36,797 bases of DNA from Deltaproteobacteria bacterium (GTDB lineage: Bacteria; Myxococcota_A; Polyangia; JAAYKL01). Shown piece after piece: positions 9,597-17,593 of the stretch. The position numbers were made by a program, and so were the translations under genes. The notes under the pieces are model-generated. The model searched no databases. It was not told where the DNA came from and saw only the letters and a list, made by a program, of their open reading frames with translations. Every line of letters starts with the position of its first letter. The first letter of the stretch is position 1. The stretch covers positions 1 to 36,797 of the forward strand of contig JAFGWT010000081.1 of the NCBI GenBank assembly GCA_016937015.1, given 5' to 3'.

Positions 9597-9998
9597 ATGG
9601 TTCGAAAAACCCTGCACCTTCAAACCACCAAAGCGCAACAGATGGTCGATGTCACCCGCGCGCTAAAAGAAATCGCAGCGGCCAACCCCGATGCCGCACT
9701 AATGGCCCTGTATGCAAGAGGCGCAACCGCGGCCATCATGGTTCAGGAAAACTGGGACCCTAACATTACGACCGATATTCTGTCGTGTCTCTCAATGTTG
9801 GCGCCCGCTGGGCAATGGCTTCATGACCAGGTGGATGGCAATGCGGATGCCCATATCAAAGCCGGCATTGTGGGCCCCTCAGAGATAATCCCACTCGAAA
9901 AGGGTGAGATGCTCCTTTCCACCTGGCAAAATGTCTTTTTTTGTGACTTCGATGGTCCCCGCGCCAACCGGGAGCTTGTAGTTACTCTGCTGCCCTGA
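9597..9998 (+). CDS. YjbQ/UPF0047 family protein
   Basis: 133 aa, the normal length of this family. The conserved C-terminal block is clear: DGNADAHIKAGIVGPS, then GEMLLSTWQNVFFCDFDGPR, matching the family pattern GNxxxHxxxxLxGPS...LGTWQxIxFxDFDxPR. Some members have been linked to a secondary thiamine-phosphate synthase activity, but the physiological role is unsettled. The HTT motif of one subgroup reads GAT here (RGATAAI), as in another subgroup. ATG 9597 is chosen over an in-frame TTG at 9579 because it gives the normal family N-terminus. It stands alone between divergent pgm and the queE 3' end. The following 212 bp (9999-10210) hold nothing I recognise. Confidence 0.8.
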   Translation: MVRKTLHLQTTKAQQMVDVTRALKEIAAANPDAALMALYARGATAAIMVQENWDPNITTDILSCLSMLAPAGQWLHDQVDGNADAHIKAGIVGPSEIIPLEKGEMLLSTWQNVFFCDFDGPRANRELVVTLLP

Positions 9999-10210
9999 CC
10001 CCCGGTACCTATCCACCTTTTTTAAACATTCAACTCATTTAAAACATCCCAAAATACCGACCCACAGCCATCTGCGATCACTGAACCGATCCGCCACCGC
10101 TGTGTTTCTCAATCAATGAAACATGTTTTCTTCAACCCATATGGAGGGGATAGGGCCAGTTGGTCCGATCGATCTCTGGCTGAATACAATACTGTGTTTA
10201 TCTAAGGAAT

Positions 10211-10858
10211 CTACACTTCACCAAGAGCGTTGGGCCATATGATCTTGTGGAGCTGAAGCTGCATTCGGAACGGTATTTTTGAAGACAGTATCCACCCGGC
10301 GACCTGCCGTTTGTCCAGCTCAGCGATAGGGGAAATATGGACAGGAAACAGGCGGGTGAGACTGTATTTTTTTTCCATCATCACAGCAAAATCAAAGTCC
10401 TTGCGGTCTGTAATCACAAATTTGATTTGGGCATTGGCGTCCTTCAGGTGGGCAATGTTTTCGTCACTCAGCAACGCCGCAACACCGGACCCTGGTGTTT
10501 TGATGTCCATCACCACATGAACCCGTTTATCCACATCCGCTACCGGTTCCTGTCCACTTGTCTCCAGAAGCACCTCATACCCTGCATCGCACAGCGCCTT
10601 CAGCAATGATTTGGCGTTTTCCTGCTGCAATGGCTCCCCACCGGTCACCTCCACCAGCTGACAGTCGAAGGTGGCCACCTTTGCCAGCACCTCATTGATG
10701 GTCATCTCCTCACCGGTGGCTTTTGCAACCCCCTTGGTATCGCAGTACTTGCATCCAATAGTGCATCCGGTCAGACGCACAAACACGCAGGGCAACCCCA
10801 TATAAGTGGATTCTCCCTGCAACGAATAAAATATTGAATATACATTAACGGTATTCAT
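10211..10858 (-). CDS. queE: 7-carboxy-7-deazaguanine synthase QueE (radical SAM)
   Basis: 215 aa. Catalyses the radical-SAM ring contraction of 6-carboxytetrahydropterin to 7-carboxy-7-deazaguanine in preQ0/queuosine synthesis. The cluster motif CTIGCKYC (Cys32, 36 and 39 from this start) is the usual CX3CX2C; VTGGEPLQQ and LLETSG are the SAM-binding motifs. FYSLQGES near the N-terminus is characteristic of QueE. ATG 10858 has AGGTGAT upstream and gives the normal short lead-in to the YSLQGE motif. An upstream ATG at 10888 overlaps the queC stop by 4 bp (ATGA) and would add 10 residues. Either way it is cotranscribed with queC. The stop is TAG. Confidence 0.93.
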   Translation of the reverse strand: MNTVNVYSIFYSLQGESTYMGLPCVFVRLTGCTIGCKYCDTKGVAKATGEEMTINEVLAKVATFDCQLVEVTGGEPLQQENAKSLLKALCDAGYEVLLETSGQEPVADVDKRVHVVMDIKTPGSGVAALLSDENIAHLKDANAQIKFVITDRKDFDFAVMMEKKYSLTRLFPVHISPIAELDKRQVAGWILSSKIPFRMQLQLHKIIWPNALGEV

Positions 10859-10884
10859 TGTATCACCTGTTTCAGTTACATCTT

Positions 10885-11589
10885 TCATTGGTTATCCCGC
10901 CGATAAGCCGGGTCGGTGAATCCAGCGGCTTTAAACCCCTTCATGCGCAATCTGCACGAATCACATTCACCACAGGGCGCACCATCCGGTCCGGGATCGT
11001 AGCAGGTATGGGTTTTTCCAAAGTCCACACCGTATTTTTTCCCCAGCAACACCGTTTCCTCCTTGGTTAGATGAATAAGGGGCGCGTGAATAGTAAACCG
11101 CTCCCCATCATCCGCGGCCCGGGTCCCCAAATTCGCTGTGCGTTCAAATGCCTCAATAAACTCTGGTCTGCAATCCGGATACCCTGAATAGTCCACGGCA
11201 GACACACCAATAAAAATATCTCTGGCGCCAATGGTCTCCGCGTAAGACAGCGCCACAGACAAAAACACGGTATTCCTCGCTGGCACATATGTTACCGGAA
11301 TCAGCTGGTTTTGCCCCTGTTCGGGACCGCTGTTTCGGGGCACCGCAATATCTGCAGTGAGCGCTGACCCGCCAAACTGCCCAATATCCAGATTAAACAC
11401 AATATGGGATACCACATCAAAAGATTTGGCCTGCGCCTTTGCCGAGTCTATCTCCACCTGGTGACGCTGCCCATATCGAAATGTAATGGCGTGCACATCA
11501 AATCCCTTGTTTTTCGCGTCAGCCAGCACAACTGATGAATCCATCCCACCTGACAACAGTACAATTGCGGCTTTTTTTGTATTTTTCAT
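10885..11589 (-). CDS. queC: 7-cyano-7-deazaguanine synthase QueC
   Basis: 234 aa. Converts 7-carboxy-7-deazaguanine to preQ0 using ATP and ammonia, the step after QueE. The PP-loop SGGMDS near residue 13 binds ATP. Near the C-terminus CYDPGPDGAPCGECDSC gives the four zinc-binding Cys of the family. The start is ATG 11589; a TTG two codons upstream is possible. FolE, QueD and Tgt are not in this window, so the pathway is completed elsewhere. Its upstream region is the parS/DnaA-box segment. I saw no preQ1 riboswitch fold there. Confidence 0.95.
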   Translation of the reverse strand: MKNTKKAAIVLLSGGMDSSVVLADAKNKGFDVHAITFRYGQRHQVEIDSAKAQAKSFDVVSHIVFNLDIGQFGGSALTADIAVPRNSGPEQGQNQLIPVTYVPARNTVFLSVALSYAETIGARDIFIGVSAVDYSGYPDCRPEFIEAFERTANLGTRAADDGERFTIHAPLIHLTKEETVLLGKKYGVDFGKTHTCYDPGPDGAPCGECDSCRLRMKGFKAAGFTDPAYRRDNQ

Positions 11590-11624
11590 GCTCAAATCTC
11601 AATCATTTCTGTCCTGGTCCAGCC

Positions 11625-11633
11625 TGTGGATAA
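11625..11633 (-). promoter_or_regulatory. DnaA box
   Basis: TGTGGATAA on the + strand is the exact complement of the consensus TTATCCACA. It lies about 40 bp upstream of the queC start. Confidence 0.6.
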
Positions 11634-11703
11634 ATTGTTATTAAAATTTTCATCATTTTACAAGTCCTTTAAAAGCCGCGCCATTATTGACTCTTTTCTC
11701 TGG

Positions 11704-11719
11704 TGTTTCACGTGAAACA
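11704..11719. promoter_or_regulatory. parS-like site 1 (perfect consensus)
   Basis: TGTTTCACGTGAAACA is the exact 16-bp bacterial chromosomal parS consensus bound by ParB/Spo0J. The dyad extends to a perfect 24-bp palindrome at 11700-11723. ParB loads here as a CTP-dependent clamp in studied species. parA and parB themselves are not in the window. Confidence 0.8.
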
Positions 11720-11729
11720 CCAGGTAACC

Positions 11730-11738
11730 TGTGGATAA
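11730..11738 (-). promoter_or_regulatory. DnaA box
   Basis: A second exact TGTGGATAA, 10 bp downstream of parS-like site 1 and in the same orientation as the box at 11625. The two boxes are 105 bp apart, about ten helical turns. Confidence 0.6.
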
Positions 11739-11777
11739 CTTTTTAAGTTGTTATCAGGGATTACAGTTAACCCCCCC

Positions 11778-11793
11778 GGTTTCACGTGAAACA
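11778..11793. promoter_or_regulatory. parS-like site 2 (15 of 16)
   Basis: GGTTTCACGTGAAACA differs from the parS consensus only at the first base. Its centre is 74 bp from the centre of site 1, about seven helical turns. It follows a run of seven C. Confidence 0.75.
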
Positions 11794-11896
11794 TTGTCTA
11801 ACTCTGCCACAAACTGGTATTTAAATACATGTACATTAAAAGGGGCCCTGGTTGGAATGAGAAACAAAATGCGTCGTGATTCGAATGGCAGACGGA

Positions 11897-12817
11897 TCAA
11901 TACACCTTCTCGAGTTTTTTAACGATATCTTCGGTGGCTTTATCGGTATCGGTGGGAATCGTTATGTTCAATTGAACCAACAAATCGCCTTTGGCATCGC
12001 CCTTTCGAATACCATGCCCTTTAACCCGCATTTTTGTACCCCCTTGCGTTTGGGGCGGAATACGCAATTTTCCTTCCCCCCATGGGGTTTCCACAGTAAT
12101 AACATCGCCGAAATACGCCTGACCAACGGTGATGTTCTGTTCCTTGATTAAATTGGTTCCCTGGCGGCGATACGGGCCATTGTCCCGCACATTCAGTTCA
12201 AGAATAAGGTCCCCCTGTGCACCGCCAAACATGCCGGGGCTTCCCTGATTTTTAAGTCGAATGGATTTACCGGTCTCTATACCCCTGGGTATCTTTACCT
12301 TCAGCTTTTTCTGTTCACCGCCCACTGGCACCAGTAACTCAAGCTCCCGTCCAAGAATAGCGTCCATGGCATCGATTTCCAGAGTGGATTTAACGTCATT
12401 GCCCTTTTTCCCCCCCGAAGCACTCCAGGGAGGGGACCCGCTGACACGACTGCCTCTGGAACGGCCGCCGCCGAAAAGGGTTTCGAATATACTCTCCATT
12501 CCGCCAAACCCGGAAAATCCCCCAAAATTGACATCGCCACCAAACGGACTTCCACTGCCGCCGTACTGACGCCACTGATTTTCATCGAACCCGTCACGAA
12601 GACCATTGATGCCGTATTTATCGTACAGATCCCTTTTCTTTTTATCGCTCAATACTGCATACGCCGCTGAGATTTTCTTAAACTTCTCTTCAGCCTGAGC
12701 ATTGTCGCTATTGGTATCCGGATGATATTTTCGTGCCAGCTGCCGATACGCCTTTTTAATTTCGGCCTCGGTGGCATTTCGATTTAACCCAAGCTCGTTG
12801 TATAATTCGTCATTCAT
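11897..12817 (-). CDS. DnaJ-family cochaperone, CbpA type (no zinc fingers)
   Basis: 306 aa. The J domain occupies about 1-70, with the HPD motif at 32-34 that stimulates DnaK ATPase. A Gly/Phe-rich linker follows (about 75-140: [21 protein letters not shown]). Two C-terminal beta-sandwich substrate-binding domains then run from about 150 to the end. The Cys-rich CxxCxGxG zinc fingers of classical DnaJ are absent, so this is a type B protein like CbpA. It probably hands unfolded clients to DnaK and, with ClpB also in this window, takes part in aggregate recovery. It diverges from uppS across a 200-bp gap. dnaK is not adjacent. Confidence 0.9.
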   Translation of the reverse strand: MNDELYNELGLNRNATEAEIKKAYRQLARKYHPDTNSDNAQAEEKFKKISAAYAVLSDKKKRDLYDKYGINGLRDGFDENQWRQYGGSGSPFGGDVNFGGFSGFGGMESIFETLFGGGRSRGSRVSGSPPWSASGGKKGNDVKSTLEIDAMDAILGRELELLVPVGGEQKKLKVKIPRGIETGKSIRLKNQGSPGMFGGAQGDLILELNVRDNGPYRRQGTNLIKEQNITVGQAYFGDVITVETPWGEGKLRIPPQTQGGTKMRVKGHGIRKGDAKGDLLVQLNITIPTDTDKATEDIVKKLEKVY

Positions 12818-13022
12818 AGCAGGTCTCTTCCACTTTTACCTCAGTTACAGTATGGGCACGGGAGCTGCAAGGTAAAGCGTACCGGAAAATTGTTCAAACG
12901 GTTTTGCAAAAAACAGCATTTCATTGAGAAGACCCCCGTGTCAGAAGGGCATGCAATACGGCCGCCTCTGATAGATACGGTACATTGCTGTATATTTTAA
13001 CTCTTTGAGTCTTCTCGAGGGT

Positions 13023-13760
13023 ATGTTATTAACCGGGGCCATGGAATCTATTGAAAACAGGCTGCCGGGTCATGTGGGGATTATCATGGACGGCAATGGT
13101 CGATGGGCCCAAAGTAAGGGGTTTCATCGCGTTGCCGGTCATCGACGCGGCGCCAAAACAGTTGATACAGTGGTGACCGCCTGCCGGAAAAAGGGAGTGC
13201 GGTTTTTAACGCTGTATGCCTTTTCATCACAAAACTGGACCAGACCTTCCCTGGAAGTAAAAGCGCTGATGGAACTGCTCGCCGAATACGTGAGGCTGGA
13301 GCGGGACAAAATTATGGCCAATAACATTCGCCTGATGGCAATTGGCGAAATTGACCAGCTCCCCGATTCTGTTCGCCAGGCACTTATGGGGCTTATTAAT
13401 GAGTCCAAAAACAATACGGGTATGACGCTCTGTCTGGCGCTATCCTATGGTGGGCAGGAGGAAATACTCGATGCGGTTAAAAAAATCTGTGCCAGAAGTG
13501 TCGCCGGTGAGCTTGCGCCTGATGACATTTCCAAAACGGAATTTGAAAACGCCCTTTGGTCCGGGTTCCTTGGACCAGTGGATTTAATGATTCGAACGTC
13601 AGGTGAACTGAGACTGTCCAATTTTCTCCTTTGGAGCTGTGCTTATGCGGAATTCTATTTTTCCGACAGGATGTGGCCCGAATTTGATGAAACGGACCTC
13701 AACAAAGCGTTTGATGCTTACGCCAATCGCAACCGAAGATACGGTGCAGTAGGAAAATAA
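13023..13760 (+). CDS. uppS: Undecaprenyl diphosphate synthase (cis-prenyltransferase)
   Basis: 245 aa from ATG 13023. Condenses isopentenyl diphosphate units onto farnesyl diphosphate to make the C55 carrier for peptidoglycan and O-antigen. The family start motif HVGIIMDGNGRWA carries the catalytic Asp23. Also seen: RVAGHRRGAK, TLYAFSSQNWTRP, and near the C-terminus RTSGELRLSNFLLW followed by EFYFSDRMWPEF. The start is uncertain: TTG 13005, ATG 13023 or ATG 13041 are in frame and none has a well-spaced ribosome site. Only the residues before HVGIIMDG would change. Its stop overlaps the cdsA ATG by 1 bp (TAATG), so translation is coupled. Confidence 0.95.
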   Translation: MLLTGAMESIENRLPGHVGIIMDGNGRWAQSKGFHRVAGHRRGAKTVDTVVTACRKKGVRFLTLYAFSSQNWTRPSLEVKALMELLAEYVRLERDKIMANNIRLMAIGEIDQLPDSVRQALMGLINESKNNTGMTLCLALSYGGQEEILDAVKKICARSVAGELAPDDISKTEFENALWSGFLGPVDLMIRTSGELRLSNFLLWSCAYAEFYFSDRMWPEFDETDLNKAFDAYANRNRRYGAVGK

Positions 13761-14566
13761 TGAACAATTTAGCTCTAAGAATCATCACCGCCGCAGTAAT
13801 TATTCCACCTGTGCTGGTGTTGGTTTTGTTTGCGTCGCCAGTTTATGTAGCGGCCGCAGCGAGTGTCCTGGCAGGTCTGGGTGGATACGAATTTGCCAAA
13901 ATGGCGTTCGATCGGGAATTTGCCAGATATCAGTTTTTGGTTTCATCCATGTCCGCGGTGGTCACAGGGACCCTGTGCATGATTTCCAAAGTACCCCTTG
14001 CACCGATGGTCGTGTTGATGACGATTGCACCACTGCATTTTGTGCTGTTTATGTTTTCGGGAAAAGAAACGAAATCCGCTTTGATGCACGCGGCGTATGG
14101 CACAGCTGGCTCGTTATATGTGGGGGGACTTTTTGGTGCGGTGGGACTGATACCATTTTATGAACAGGGACGGTTCTGGTTCATTTTGCTGTTAAGTGCA
14201 GTTGTCATCAACGACACGTTTGCCTATACCTTCGGAAAGCTGTTTGGAAAACACAAATTGCATAAGGTGCTGAGCCCAAACAAAACATGGGAAGGGTCTG
14301 CAGGCGGCATTCTTGGCAGCGTACTTGCCGTTGTGGTGATGCAGCAGTTTTTTTTGGATGAGTTGGAACTTTTGCCAGCGATATTACTCGGTATTATACT
14401 GGGAGCAGTATCTCAAATTGGAGATCTGATGGAATCGTTCATTAAAAGAAGTTTCAACGTCAAGGATGCCGGTAAACTGATTCCCGGCCATGGCGGTATA
14501 CTTGATCGCTGTGACGCACTGATGCTTGGCGCCCCATTGGTTCTCCTGTTTACCCTCTTAAGGTGA
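13760..14566 (+). CDS. cdsA: Phosphatidate cytidylyltransferase
   Basis: 268 aa, strongly hydrophobic with about seven or eight membrane helices. Makes CDP-diacylglycerol from CTP and phosphatidic acid in the inner membrane, the branch point of phospholipid synthesis. The family signature is intact near the C-terminus: SFIKRSFNVKDAGKLIPGHG (226-245) then GILDR (246-250), with the metal-binding Asp residues. The uppS-cdsA pair is a common bacterial arrangement, often followed by dxr and rseP. Here those are replaced by a transglutaminase-like lipoprotein gene 4 bp downstream. Confidence 0.95.
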   Translation: MNNLALRIITAAVIIPPVLVLVLFASPVYVAAAASVLAGLGGYEFAKMAFDREFARYQFLVSSMSAVVTGTLCMISKVPLAPMVVLMTIAPLHFVLFMFSGKETKSALMHAAYGTAGSLYVGGLFGAVGLIPFYEQGRFWFILLLSAVVINDTFAYTFGKLFGKHKLHKVLSPNKTWEGSAGGILGSVLAVVVMQQFFLDELELLPAILLGIILGAVSQIGDLMESFIKRSFNVKDAGKLIPGHGGILDRCDALMLGAPLVLLFTLLR

Positions 14567-14570
14567 ACTG

Positions 14571-17009
14571 GTGACAACGCAACGACTTATCTTCATTCAA
14601 TTCATTTCCATTTTCATTTTGGCAGCCGGATGCAGAGCGCTGACGGATAACGTCGGGCTTGAAACCGCTGTCGACAAAACTGATAAGCCCTCCCCTGCAA
14701 CCCGGATGGAAAATGTGAAAGCCCCGGAAATGTCTCCGCTCACGTGCGCTGGGCGGGATGCGGCCCACGGATGGAATCATCGGGTGTACCGTATTGAACA
14801 GGATGGACTGGATGTGGGTCGGGAAGTTCGTACTACATTTCCATCCCATGGCCCGATGGGCGAGGAAGAAATTACGATTTCCCATGCCGTGACGCGCCAC
14901 CGTTCCCACGATGTGGAAATAGACAGATTCACTGTGCAGACTGAACGGTTCCTAAAGGAAAACGGCACATTTTTGCGCGGGTGTTTTATCCAAATCGACG
15001 AGTCCAATGTAAATCTGTCGCTGGTAGGATTCAACGGCGCCGGGTGGGAACGGGTCAGCGAAGTCCTTGACACTGTGGAAAGCGGTATTACCAAACCGGC
15101 TGCACCGCTCAAATTAAAAGGTGATGAACTGGTGGGCCATCAGCTGAATGGATGGCTAAGCAAGATTGCCATGTCAGGGACGTCCGCTAAAAAACCGGAG
15201 CCAAGATACTGGTACGTGCCCAAATTTGATGCACCGGTGCTGCTCGATATGTCATTGCCTCAGGAAGACTCCGTTCTGCTAGGCTCTGAAAATGTGGACG
15301 GCGCCTGGGTTACCGCAACTCGCGCGGGTACCGAACGGGTCGTCCTTAACGCATTTGTGGGAAAAGACGGTGCGACGTATCTTGAGGAATATCCGGCACT
15401 CCATCAGGTGCGGACACGAACCCCTGACGGATTGTCTGTTCCAACGGAATACACGGATCCCTACCGGGGCCTGTTTTCAAATGCCTATCTGGGATTTCCA
15501 GATGCGGCCACTGACGCCACGTATCATATTGTATCCGGGCAACCGATTTCGTTGGAAACGTTTGCGTTTATCGCGGAGCCGGAAAACCAGAACATTAAGC
15601 AGATTGATGCAAATACACTGGAGCTGAAGGTTAAAGCAGGTGGTCCTGACGGGGACAATCCCCCCACGGACGCAGACCTCTCTTCGACTAAATATATCAA
15701 TACCAACACAAAACTAATCAGAGATGCATTGCAGTATCTTAAATCCGGCGGACGCAGGGGAAAGTTGCCGGTACACAGATGTGACAATGCGGTACCCATA
15801 ATAGCCAAATCAGTACGAATTCGAAAACCCAACCAATTTTGGGCTGATGCGGACAAGGCCGCCAGGCTGGTCGCCGAGTATGTACATGCCATTTTGCCAG
15901 TGAAGCGACACACCCATACGATGAAGAATGCCGTGGATACTCTGAAGGAGGGTTTGGGGGATTGTACTGAACATTCGGTTCTGTTTGCATCTTTAATGCG
16001 GGCAGCTAAAGTGCCAACCCGACTGGTATCGGGAATGTATCTTACCCACGGTGGGGTGTGGGTATTTCACATGTGGAACGAATATTGGGACGGTGACCGA
16101 TGGAAAAGCATTGATGTCGCAGTGGGTCCCAATACTGCCCCGGGCGCAAATTATGTGGCCTTGAGTCTGGGGGCGGCCAATTTTCAGGAACATCGTCACA
16201 ATATTTCTTTTTTTCTGGATCGCGCCTACTCTGGTCTCGAATTTAACCTGGTGGCAGCCGGGTCCCACGGTGAAGCGCTGCACTTGGCGGTTCCACGTAA
16301 AAAAGAACTGCTGGGCAGCGATGCTGTGATTGTGCAGGCGATTACGTTGAGCAATCGGGGGGACTTTCAGAGGGCTTTTGATGTTGTCAGTCAAAACTAC
16401 GACCCCAAAATTGCAACTATTGATTTGGAACTGCTGCGGGCTGAGCTGCTGTATCGGGTGAATCGGCTGGATGAGGCCCTTCGGGAAGTGGTGCGGCTCC
16501 GGAGAAAAACATCGTTGCCCGCCAATGTGTTTATGCTCGACAAACTGCAGTTCGACATTCATATCGCCGAAAAAAATACTGTGGAGGGCGAGTTATTGCT
16601 GGATAATATCGCGAACACGCTGGGGGACGATTCATCTCTCTACCTGCAATTGAAAGCAGAGTTACTCACCAGTCGGGGACAGATTGAAGCGGCACTTCAA
16701 ACCCTGGAAAACGGTCTGTTGACCGACGAATACGAGACCAGTTTAATGGCCGCATACCTGCGTATCGCCGGGTTCGGGGGGGCAGGTCTTTCTGATGCCC
16801 TTCGTGAAAAGTCGATTGCCCGCGCATGGAATGCGCTTTATCTTACTCATTATGCCAGCGCAGATGTACTCAAAGCAGCCGCTTCCCTGTTTTTCCATCT
16901 TGGCCAAACGCACACGGCACTGCCTATCATCGAACATGCACTAATCATGAAACCGGACGATGCGGATTTGAGACAATGGCATAACGCAGTTCTGAAAAAC
17001 TGCGGATGA
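14571..17009 (+). CDS. Transglutaminase-fold lipoprotein with TPR-like C-terminus
   Basis: 812 aa. The signal peptide ends in LAAGC (Cys21), a good lipobox, so this is an envelope lipoprotein. Residues about 50-400 are an unrecognised, probably beta-rich region. A transglutaminase-like core follows: catalytic Cys465 in GDCTEHSVLF, His500 in VWVFHMWNEYW and Asp515 in WKSIDVAV, correctly ordered and spaced. From about 575 to the end the sequence is helical and TPR-like (HTALPIIEHALIMKPDDADL). Such cores can be proteases, amidases or peptide-crosslinking enzymes. The activity cannot be told from sequence. The start is GTG 14571 with AAGGTG 5 nt upstream. It lies 4 bp after cdsA and is probably cotranscribed, so envelope assembly is a reasonable guess for its role. 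Confidence 0.82.
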   Translation: MTTQRLIFIQFISIFILAAGCRALTDNVGLETAVDKTDKPSPATRMENVKAPEMSPLTCAGRDAAHGWNHRVYRIEQDGLDVGREVRTTFPSHGPMGEEEITISHAVTRHRSHDVEIDRFTVQTERFLKENGTFLRGCFIQIDESNVNLSLVGFNGAGWERVSEVLDTVESGITKPAAPLKLKGDELVGHQLNGWLSKIAMSGTSAKKPEPRYWYVPKFDAPVLLDMSLPQEDSVLLGSENVDGAWVTATRAGTERVVLNAFVGKDGATYLEEYPALHQVRTRTPDGLSVPTEYTDPYRGLFSNAYLGFPDAATDATYHIVSGQPISLETFAFIAEPENQNIKQIDANTLELKVKAGGPDGDNPPTDADLSSTKYINTNTKLIRDALQYLKSGGRRGKLPVHRCDNAVPIIAKSVRIRKPNQFWADADKAARLVAEYVHAILPVKRHTHTMKNAVDTLKEGLGDCTEHSVLFASLMRAAKVPTRLVSGMYLTHGGVWVFHMWNEYWDGDRWKSIDVAVGPNTAPGANYVALSLGAANFQEHRHNISFFLDRAYSGLEFNLVAAGSHGEALHLAVPRKKELLGSDAVIVQAITLSNRGDFQRAFDVVSQNYDPKIATIDLELLRAELLYRVNRLDEALREVVRLRRKTSLPANVFMLDKLQFDIHIAEKNTVEGELLLDNIANTLGDDSSLYLQLKAELLTSRGQIEAALQTLENGLLTDEYETSLMAAYLRIAGFGGAGLSDALREKSIARAWNALYLTHYASADVLKAAASLFFHLGQTHTALPIIEHALIMKPDDADLRQWHNAVLKNCG

Positions 17010-17031
17010 TGAATTGAAAAGAAAACGATAA

Positions 17032-17457
17032 TCAGGCGTGGGCGCGGATAAAGCTGCTGATTCGATTCTTTTTCATAAAGTCGTTGAAGGCCGAATGACT
17101 CGTTGCCACATGTCCAAGCAGCGCGCGGGCGATACCCTCAACGTGAGCCAGATTAATGAGGGGTTGCTGTTGATCGTAATTCTTTTTGAAGTGACTCAAT
17201 TGAATCAGACAACTGGAGTGGCCCTGTCGATATGCATCAAAATCGCTGAAGCCCAGCTTGCTGAAGTAAACTGTTTCTGAATTAAAGCAGATTTGACTCT
17301 GCTCCTGAACCAGCTCCACCAGAATGGAAATTTCGGTTAAATCAACGCCTCTTTTCACCAGCCTGACCAGCTGATTGAACGAATCAACCAGTCGCAGATA
17401 CTGCTCGTCGATTTCGAGCACATTGACGTTGTAGTTTTTTTGCCAAACAATGGTCAT
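17032..17457 (-). CDS. Hemerythrin-like protein with substituted metal ligands
   Basis: 141 aa. The four-helix bacteriohemerythrin pattern is recognisable: MTIVWQKNYNVNVLEIDEQ, then SETVYFSKLGFSDF and a final SHSAFNDF. Hemerythrin binds O2 at a di-iron site with five His, one Glu and one Asp. By alignment with the known family, Glu61, His80, His121 and Asp126 are kept, while the other three His positions are Tyr20, Cys57 and Tyr76. Normal reversible O2 binding is therefore unlikely; a different metal site, a sensor role or loss of function are possible. ATG 17457 is chosen because GAGGCGG lies just upstream; the TTG at 17472 would add five residues. It converges with the transglutaminase-like gene. 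Confidence 0.7.
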   Translation of the reverse strand: MTIVWQKNYNVNVLEIDEQYLRLVDSFNQLVRLVKRGVDLTEISILVELVQEQSQICFNSETVYFSKLGFSDFDAYRQGHSSCLIQLSHFKKNYDQQQPLINLAHVEGIARALLGHVATSHSAFNDFMKKNRISSFIRAHA

Positions 17458-17593
17458 TTGCCGCCTCAACAAAAAACAATTGTTTTTCTGTTTCAGTTTT
17501 GAAAATGCAAAAACGAAAATTATTTTCCATCTTTTGTTGGGGATATATTTCAGTATTCAGGGTATTAATCAAGGGAAAAGTGAAACGGGTTTA

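Larger units (their letters stand above)
11590..11896. other. Intergenic region with paired parS-like sites and DnaA boxes
   Basis: 307 bp upstream of queC and downstream of dnaJ, containing no convincing gene. It holds two consensus DnaA boxes at 11625-11633 and 11730-11738 and two ParB-site palindromes at 11704-11719 and 11778-11793. Between the palindromes is an imperfect dyad, GATAAC (11734-11739) and GTTATC (11750-11755). Such a set is usual near chromosome origins, but could also affect the queC promoter. It needs ParB or DnaA binding data to settle. Confidence 0.6.

Noticed and set aside
9597..9998. Inactive YjbQ protein because the HTT motif is missing
   Set aside because: A natural subgroup of the family has a G-x-T-A-A-I form at this place, so it is not evidence of decay.
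10101..10127. Third parS-like site (TGTTTC...GAAACA)
   Set aside because: The half-sites are separated by 9 bases instead of the fixed 4-base core, so it is not a ParB site.
11590..11700. preQ1 riboswitch upstream of queC
   Set aside because: Expected by function, but I could not find its stem and A-rich tail; the region is occupied by a DnaA box and AT-rich DNA.
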